Assembly: GCA_002394185.1 (NCBI GenBank)
Contig: DGTB01000171.1
Coordinates: 1 to 10,267, forward strand
DNA: 10,267 nt
Direction: 5' to 3'
Origin: Bacteroidales bacterium UBA4347
Lineage (GTDB): Bacteria > Bacteroidota > Bacteroidia > Bacteroidales > P3
A program made the position numbers and the translations under genes. Shown here in pieces: positions 6,172 to 10,267 of this stretch (position 1 is its first letter; each line of letters opens with the position of its first letter). The notes under the pieces were generated by a model, which worked only from the letters and a program-made list of their open reading frames with translations, searched no databases and was not told where the DNA came from.

Positions 6172-6938
6172 CTCCACTCAACCGAATCGTGATTATCGAA
6201 GACGAGAGGATCGCTGCAGCCAACCTGCAGCGCCTGCTGAAAGCCGAGTTGCCGCAGATGCAGCTGGAAGCCGTATTGGCGTCTATCGAGGAGAGCGTTG
6301 AGTATTTCTCATCCCACGAGTCGCCCGACCTCATCTTTGCCGATATCCACCTGGCCGACGGACTGGCTTTCGACATCTTCAACTCCGTAGCCATCAACTG
6401 CCCCGTAATCTTCACCACAGCCTACGAACAGTATGCCCTCAACGCCTTCAAGGTGAACACGGTGGACTACCTGCTGAAGCCCATCAATCCTGCCGACCTC
6501 CACCACGCGATCAATAAACTGGAAAAGATACTGATGCCCTCTGACCTCGCTCCCAAGACAACAGAGCAGAAACCACTCTCCCCGGATTCCGCGCCTCAAT
6601 ACAAGAGCCACTTCCTGATTCCGGCCAACAACCGCCTCATCCCCCTCGAGGTACGCCAAATAGCCTGCCTCTACCTTGAGGACCGTATCACCCGGGCCAT
6701 CCTCTTCGATGGCCGGCAACAAATCATGGATGGCCCCTTAGACAGCATCATGGCACAACTCAATCCCGACATCTTCTTCCGCGCCAACCGCCAATATATC
6801 ATCGCCCACAACGCGATACGGGAGATTTCCATCTGGCCCATCTCCAAACTTGCCGTCTCACTCTCCGTGGCCACCCCCTCGCGCATCATCGTCCCCAAGG
6901 CACGCGTCCGCGAGTTCAAAGAGTGGTATACCAAATAA
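6168..6938 (+). CDS. LytTR-family response regulator
   Basis: A 256-residue DNA-binding regulator. The receiver domain (about 6-122) has the acidic pair Glu11/Asp12, the phospho-acceptor Asp59 in LIFADIHLADG, Thr83/Thr84 and Lys104 in DYLLKP, so every catalytic position is present. A Pro/Ser-rich linker (about 123-146) leads to a LytTR domain (about 147-250) with the typical FFRANRQYIIAHNAI (203-217) and a C-terminal VPKARVREFKEWY. LytTR proteins bind paired short direct repeats upstream of their targets. The obvious candidate target is the operon's own promoter before the TolC-like gene, but no clear paired box was seen. The start overlaps the kinase stop (ATGA). The gene is convergent with adk, leaving nine bases between the two stops. 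Confidence 0.94.
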   Translation: MTPLNRIVIIEDERIAAANLQRLLKAELPQMQLEAVLASIEESVEYFSSHESPDLIFADIHLADGLAFDIFNSVAINCPVIFTTAYEQYALNAFKVNTVDYLLKPINPADLHHAINKLEKILMPSDLAPKTTEQKPLSPDSAPQYKSHFLIPANNRLIPLEVRQIACLYLEDRITRAILFDGRQQIMDGPLDSIMAQLNPDIFFRANRQYIIAHNAIREISIWPISKLAVSLSVATPSRIIVPKARVREFKEWYTK

Positions 6939-6947
6939 AAGAATAGC

Positions 6948-7592
6948 TTATTTCAGCTTCATCAGACGCTCGAGGGTCTGGCAGATGCGCGTGTTGGTTT
7001 CGGCAATCTCGCCCGAGCCGTCGACGGTGACCAAGAGCCCGGAGACACGGTAGTAGTCGAGGACGGGCTGGGTCTGCAGGTCGTAAAGCTCTATGCGATG
7101 CCGGATGACATCTTCAGTGTCGTCGGCACGGCCCGAGATGGCGGCACGTTCATGGATGCGGCGGACAAGCTCGTCGCGCGGCACATCGATGGCCACCACA
7201 CAGTCTATCTTCCGTTGCAGTTTGCCAAAAAGGAACTCGAGGGTCTGGGCCTGCTGTACGGTGCGGGGAAAGCCGTCGATGATGCACCCTTCGGGACGGT
7301 GAGGTTCGCCCTTGCGCTCACGGTCCCAGGGGTCGACTGTGTCGTCGGGATTGGGAAGGATGGAACGGTTGGCGAGGGCACGCGCCAGAAGCGCCACCAC
7401 AATGTCGTCGCCCACAAGGTCGCCACGGTTCATAATGGCATGTGCCCGCTGTCCGAGGGGGGTGCCGGCGGCAACCTCCTGGCGCAGGAGGTCGCCGGTG
7501 GAGATGTGGAGGAAGTCGTACTTTTCTGCCAATAGCTTGGCCTGGGTGCCCTTGCCGGCACCGGGGGCTCCGAAGATGACAATGTTGATCAT
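6948..7592 (-). CDS. adk: Adenylate kinase with an extra internal segment
   Basis: Catalyses ATP + AMP = 2 ADP in the cytoplasm, an essential step of adenine nucleotide balance. At 214 residues it shows the P loop GAPGAGKGT (8-16), the AMP-binding ISTGDLLR (30-37), the DGFPRT motif (106-111) and the lid arginines in SGRADD (153-158). The lid is the short type without zinc cysteines, which in Bacteroidota relatives goes with proteins of about 190 residues. The extra length comes from a charged, proline-rich segment at about 77-101 (RSILPNPDDTVDPWDRERKG region) between the AMP-binding helices and the DGFPR strand. All catalytic motifs are intact, so it should be active. It lies 34 bases downstream of the TerC gene on the same strand and is probably co-transcribed with it. 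Its leader has two copies of an 8-base word. Confidence 0.95.
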   Translation of the reverse strand: MINIVIFGAPGAGKGTQAKLLAEKYDFLHISTGDLLRQEVAAGTPLGQRAHAIMNRGDLVGDDIVVALLARALANRSILPNPDDTVDPWDRERKGEPHRPEGCIIDGFPRTVQQAQTLEFLFGKLQRKIDCVVAIDVPRDELVRRIHERAAISGRADDTEDVIRHRIELYDLQTQPVLDYYRVSGLLVTVDGSGEIAETNTRICQTLERLMKLK

Positions 7593-7601
7593 ATTGTTAT
7601 T

Positions 7602-7617
7602 TGTGTTATTGTGTTAG
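7602..7617. repeat. Two 8-base repeats in the adk leader
   Basis: On the plus strand TGTGTTAT (7602-7609) is followed directly by TGTGTTAG (7610-7617), and a partial copy continues towards the adk start. This fills the gap between terC and adk. It is small and could be chance, but it resembles the other short tandem arrays of the window. Confidence 0.35.
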
Positions 7618-7626
7618 CGTACGCCA

Positions 7627-8598
7627 TCAATCTGCCGCAGGTTTCTTGATGAGCATCGACAGCACGATGCTCAGCACCAGGATGCCGAGGATGACCGCCA
7701 GCGAGGCCAGCGTGGGCATGTGCCAGCCGAAGAACTCGCCGCCAATCATCTTCACACCGATGAAGGTCAGCAGCACACCCAGACCGTAGTGCAACAGCCA
7801 GAAACGGTCGGCCACATTGCTCAGCAGGAAGAAGAGCGAGCGCAAGCCCATGATGGCGAAGATGTTGGACGTGTAGACAATCACCGGGTTCTTCGTCACC
7901 GAGAAGACGGCGGGGATGGAATCTACGGCAAAGACAATGTCGGAGAACTCTATCACCAGCAGCACCAGGAACAGCGGCGTCATCTTGCCGGCGCCGTCTT
8001 CTACATGGAAAAAGTCGTGGCCATAGGTGTGTTTCGTCACTCGGAAGTGCTTTGAGGCAAAGCGCACCACGGGGTGGTTCTCTGTGTTGATTTGTTCGTC
8101 GCTCTTCGGTCGGAACATCTTGATGCCGCTGTAGATCAATATGGCTCCAAAGACGGCCAGCATCCACGAGAACTTCGTCACTAATGCTCCCAAGGCGAAG
8201 ATGAAGATGAACCTCAGCACGATGGCGCCGAAGATGCCCCAGAAGAGCACCCTGTGGTAGTATTCTTTCTTGACCCCGAAGCTGACGAAGATCATGATCA
8301 TCACAAAGATGTTGTCTATCGACAGGCTCTCTTCGAGGAAGTAGCCCGCCAGGTATTCTGACACCATCTCGCGTCGGTAGGCGCCAAGGTCGCTAACGCT
8401 CTCTGCCGGAGGCACCATCCAGTCGCCGAAGAAATATATCAGCACCGCAAAACCCATCGCCAGCGCCACCCACATGGCAGTCTGCCCGGCAGCCTCTTTC
8501 GCAGTGACTACGTGGTCTTTCTTGTGGAATACTGTCAGATCTAGCGTCAGCATCACGACGACAAAGATCATGAAAATAGTGAAGAAAACTCCGTTCAT
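7627..8598 (-). CDS. TerC/Alx-family integral membrane protein
   Basis: A 323-residue polytopic protein of the TerC family, whose studied members (Alx, MeeF/MeeY) export manganese or help metallate secreted enzymes, and which was first linked to tellurium resistance. About nine hydrophobic helices can be placed. The family's acidic membrane motifs are present: FLEESLSIDNIFV (87-99, with Glu90 and Asp95) and EFSDIVFAVDSIPA (217-230, with Glu217, Asp220 and Asp226). A cytoplasmic loop (about 163-205) is rich in charged residues and His. The length is normal for the Alx-type branch. Only 53 bases lie upstream before the divergent CHR genes, so there is no space for a yybP-ykoY manganese riboswitch such as controls some relatives. 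Probably first gene of a terC-adk unit. Manganese as the substrate is inference from family. Confidence 0.92.
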   Translation of the reverse strand: MNGVFFTIFMIFVVVMLTLDLTVFHKKDHVVTAKEAAGQTAMWVALAMGFAVLIYFFGDWMVPPAESVSDLGAYRREMVSEYLAGYFLEESLSIDNIFVMIMIFVSFGVKKEYYHRVLFWGIFGAIVLRFIFIFALGALVTKFSWMLAVFGAILIYSGIKMFRPKSDEQINTENHPVVRFASKHFRVTKHTYGHDFFHVEDGAGKMTPLFLVLLVIEFSDIVFAVDSIPAVFSVTKNPVIVYTSNIFAIMGLRSLFFLLSNVADRFWLLHYGLGVLLTFIGVKMIGGEFFGWHMPTLASLAVILGILVLSIVLSMLIKKPAAD

Positions 8599-8651
8599 TT
8601 ATACAATATTTTATATAGTTCAGTGTTCTTTAGGAGTGAATAACTCAATTT
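8599..8651. promoter_or_regulatory. Divergent AT-rich promoter region (terC / CHR pair)
   Basis: These 53 bases must carry the start signals for both the terC and CHR transcripts. They hold a near-perfect 16-base palindrome at 8600-8615 (TATA-N-AATATT-N-TATA, one mismatched pair), one base from the terC start codon, and an imperfect palindrome at 8634-8646 (GAGT and ACTC arms, 5-base spacer). AGGAG at 8632-8636 is 15 bases from the CHR ATG, too far for a standard Shine-Dalgarno. No clean TAnnTTTG box was found on either strand. Confidence 0.4.
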
Positions 8652-9191
8652 ATGGCAAAATATTGTGACATCTTCTGGAGTTTTTTTAAGGTCGGCACTT
8701 TCACCATCGGCGGCGGCTATGCCATGATACCCCTTATGCAACGCGAGTTGGTCGATAAACACCACTGGTTGAGCGAGGAGGAGTTCCTCGACCAGGTCGC
8801 CCTCTCTCAAGCCATGCCGGGGGTCTTCGCCGTCAATATGGCCGCCATGACAGGCTTCCGCCTGCGGCAGGGAGGAGGCAGTGCGGCTGCCATCCTGGGC
8901 AATATCTTGATGCCTGTCGTTTTTATCCTTCTCTTGGCTCTCTTCTTCCGCACGTTCAGGGATAATGTCTTTGTCGAGCGTATCTTCCTCGGCCTGCGCC
9001 CCTGTGTGGTGGCGCTCATCGCCGCGCCGGTCTTCACCATGGCTCGCAGCGCCAAGGTGTCGTGGAGCAATGTCTGGATACCTGTCGTCAGCGCTCTGCT
9101 CATCTGGCTGTTGGGCATAAGCCCCATACTGATAGTCCTCGCTGCCGCTCTCGGCGGCTTCCTGTACAGCAAACTGAACACTAAACGCTAA
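8652..9191 (+). CDS. Chromate transporter, half-size CHR protein (first of pair)
   Basis: A 179-residue single-domain member of the CHR (ChrA) family. The signature near the N-terminus, GTFTIGGGYAMIPLMQRELV (15-34), is followed by WLSEEEFLDQVALSQAMPGVFAVN (39-62), both conserved in the family. Hydrophobic helices lie at about 80-99, 111-130 and 140-175. Full-length ChrA has two such domains (about 400 residues). Short ones are encoded as adjacent pairs that work together with opposite membrane orientation, as shown for the Bacillus subtilis pair. The natural substrate in gut or oral anaerobes may be another oxyanion such as sulfate. Twelve bases separate it from the second half. No ChrB-type regulator is nearby. 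Confidence 0.92.
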   Translation: MAKYCDIFWSFFKVGTFTIGGGYAMIPLMQRELVDKHHWLSEEEFLDQVALSQAMPGVFAVNMAAMTGFRLRQGGGSAAAILGNILMPVVFILLLALFFRTFRDNVFVERIFLGLRPCVVALIAAPVFTMARSAKVSWSNVWIPVVSALLIWLLGISPILIVLAAALGGFLYSKLNTKR

Positions 9192-9203
9192 CTGCCTGTA
9201 TCA

Positions 9204-9782
9204 ATGATTTTCCTCGAACTTTTCTATACGTTCCTCCTCATCGGTGCTTTCACCTTTGGCGGGGGCTATTCCATGATAGCGCTCATCCAGGGCGAGGTGG
9301 TGACGCATCATGGTTGGATGACCTCGGCCGAGTTCACAGACCTCCTGGCCGTCAGCCAAATGACCCCGGGACCTGTCGGCATCAACACCGCTACCTATGC
9401 CGGCTACACCGCCGTCCTCAACGCCGGCTACCCGCAGTGGGCCGCCGTCCTCGGTTCCATCGAAGCATCCGTTGCTGTCATCGTCATCCCTGTGGCATTG
9501 GTGCTTCTCGTCAGCGGATGGCTGATGCGGCACAAGGACAATCCCACCGTCGCCACCGTCATGCGCTATCTGCGTCTCGCGGTGGTGGGACTTGTGGCTG
9601 CCGCCGCCCTTGGCTTGCTCACCGCTGAAAGCTTCGGCACTCCGGGACTCAACCTTCGCTTCGTTACCTCCGTGGTCATCTTCGCCGCCGTCTTCTTCCT
9701 CTCTTGGCGCAAGAAGGCAAGCCCGATACTCCTCATCGCTGCATCCGCCCTCGCCGGACTGGTGGTCTATTCTGTTTTTTAG
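9204..9782 (+). CDS. Chromate transporter, half-size CHR protein (second of pair)
   Basis: A 192-residue CHR-domain protein, paralogous to the gene before. It carries GAFTFGGGYSMIALIQGEVV (14-33), WMTSAEFTDLLAVSQMTPGPVGIN (38-61) and TYAGY (64-68), the last two typical of the C-terminal domain of full-length ChrA. Helices lie at about 85-107, 123-141, 151-167 and 172-191. It should form a heteromeric oxyanion transporter with its neighbour. The start at 9204 is 12 bases after the first gene's stop, so they are one transcript. It is convergent with topB, and an 87-base gap containing 7-base repeats lies between them. Confidence 0.92.
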   Translation: MIFLELFYTFLLIGAFTFGGGYSMIALIQGEVVTHHGWMTSAEFTDLLAVSQMTPGPVGINTATYAGYTAVLNAGYPQWAAVLGSIEASVAVIVIPVALVLLVSGWLMRHKDNPTVATVMRYLRLAVVGLVAAAALGLLTAESFGTPGLNLRFVTSVVIFAAVFFLSWRKKASPILLIAASALAGLVVYSVF

Positions 9783-9799
9783 CCGCTCGCCCCCCAAAT

Positions 9800-9886
9800 G
9801 CTCCCCGCTCCCCGCTAAAAGCTAAAAACCTACCCTATATGCTACCAGCTACCTGCTACCAGCTACCCGCTACCTGCTACCAGCTA
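9800..9886. repeat. Heptamer array covering the topB stop codon
   Basis: Six exact units GCTACCN run in phase from 9841 to 9882 (N = A, T, A, C, T, A) plus GCTA to 9886. Before them, GCTCCCC twice (9800-9813) and GCTAAAA twice (9814-9827) keep the 7-base period, then the phase slips by one base. On the minus strand the array supplies the last residues (about Ala-Gly-Ser-Arg) and the TAG stop (9870-9872) of topB. No hairpin-plus-T-run terminator is seen in this convergent gap. Confidence 0.85.
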
Positions 9887-10267
9887 TCACCTCCTGCACA
9901 ATGGTGCCGGTCATCTGTTTCAGCTCCTCGATGAAGCGTCCTGCATCGTATTTGTGCGCCTCGATGTCGCGCAACTTCTTCTCCCACTGGCCGGTGAGCT
10001 CGGCGCTTTTGAGCAGCTCTTCCTTGATGACGCCTATGAGGGCTATGCCGGTCGGTGTGGGTTCGAGGCTCTTGCGCACCTTGCTGATATACTGCCTCTT
10101 GAAGAGGGTCTCGATGATGGCGGCACGGGTCGAGGGGCGTCCGATGCCGTTGGCTTTGAGGGCATCGCGCAGCTCTTCGTTGTCCACCGTCTTGCCGGCG
10201 GTCTCCATGGCGCGCAGAAGGGTGGCTTCGGTGTAGGGTTTGGGCGGCGTGGTCTGCTTCTCGGTCA
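9870..10267 (-). CDS. topB: DNA topoisomerase III, C-terminal part
   Basis: Partial: the gene enters from the right edge and only its last 131 complete codons are seen. Type IA topoisomerases cut and rejoin one DNA strand to relax negative supercoils and to decatenate recombination or replication intermediates. The fragment has PPKPYTEATLLRAME followed by LKANGIGRPSTRAAIIETLFKR, the conserved C-terminal core segment of the type IA fold, then TPTGIALIGVIKEEL and LTGQWEKKLRDIE, which fit topoisomerase III better than topoisomerase I. The active-site tyrosine lies outside the window. There are no C-terminal zinc-finger cysteines. An internal ATG at 10206-10208 is not the start, because the reading frame and family sequence continue to the edge. 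The last residues come from a 7-base repeat array. Confidence 0.9.
   Translation of the reverse strand, partial: TEKQTTPPKPYTEATLLRAMETAGKTVDNEELRDALKANGIGRPSTRAAIIETLFKRQYISKVRKSLEPTPTGIALIGVIKEELLKSAELTGQWEKKLRDIEAHKYDAGRFIEELKQMTGTIVQEVIAGSR

Noticed and set aside
6933..6953. Bidirectional terminator between the regulator and adk
   Set aside because: AAATAA and TTATTT can pair around a 9-base loop, but the stem has six A-T pairs only and overlaps both stop codons. Too weak to call.
8599..8651. yybP-ykoY manganese riboswitch before terC
   Set aside because: The gap is only 53 bases and AT-rich. The riboswitch needs about 100 bases or more with conserved loops, which are absent.
9841..9886. 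CRISPR array
   Set aside because: The repeats are 7 bases long, directly tandem and without spacers. No cas genes are nearby.

Overview
The window looks like chromosomal DNA from a fairly GC-rich member of the Bacteroidota, probably order Bacteroidales. This is inference. It rests on the make-up of the efflux operon (TolC, HlyD adaptor, two ABC-2 permeases, LytS/LytTR pair), the near-absence of Shine-Dalgarno sequences, a TAnnTTTG-type promoter hexamer-plus before the first gene, a short-lid adenylate kinase, and a topoisomerase III tail of the Bacteroidales kind. Genus cannot be decided from the sequence alone.

Layout. Bases 1-209 are a gene-free leader with a short direct repeat, a G-rich stretch, a small inverted repeat and a good candidate Bacteroidota promoter. 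Bases 210-6938 carry six tightly packed plus-strand genes: outer-membrane TolC-type channel, membrane-anchored HlyD adaptor, two ABC-2 permeases, a LytS-type histidine kinase and a LytTR response regulator. The spacings are 62, 62, -4, 4 and -4 bases, so this is very probably one operon. It should build a tripartite envelope-spanning exporter together with the two-component system that senses something and controls it. No ATPase is encoded anywhere in the operon. Bases 6948-8598 hold adenylate kinase (adk) and a TerC-family membrane protein, both on the minus strand and probably co-transcribed (terC first). A 53-base AT-rich gap separates terC from two plus-strand half-size chromate-transporter (CHR) genes at 8652-9782, which should act as a heteromeric pair. 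The window ends in the C-terminal part of topoisomerase III (topB) on the minus strand, convergent with the CHR pair.

The most unusual structure is a scatter of short tandem arrays with 7-base units (8-base in one case) and different consensus words. Three of them cover a stop codon (tolC-like gene, hlyD-like gene, topB), one makes up the end of the TolC signal peptide, and one lies in a TolC linker as an inverted pair. They look like an invasive or self-propagating repeat class tolerated at gene ends and in flexible protein segments. Other points worth a look: an extra ~25-residue segment in adenylate kinase, and a C9 tract at the end of the kinase gene placed to alter its tail and its coupling to the regulator gene.
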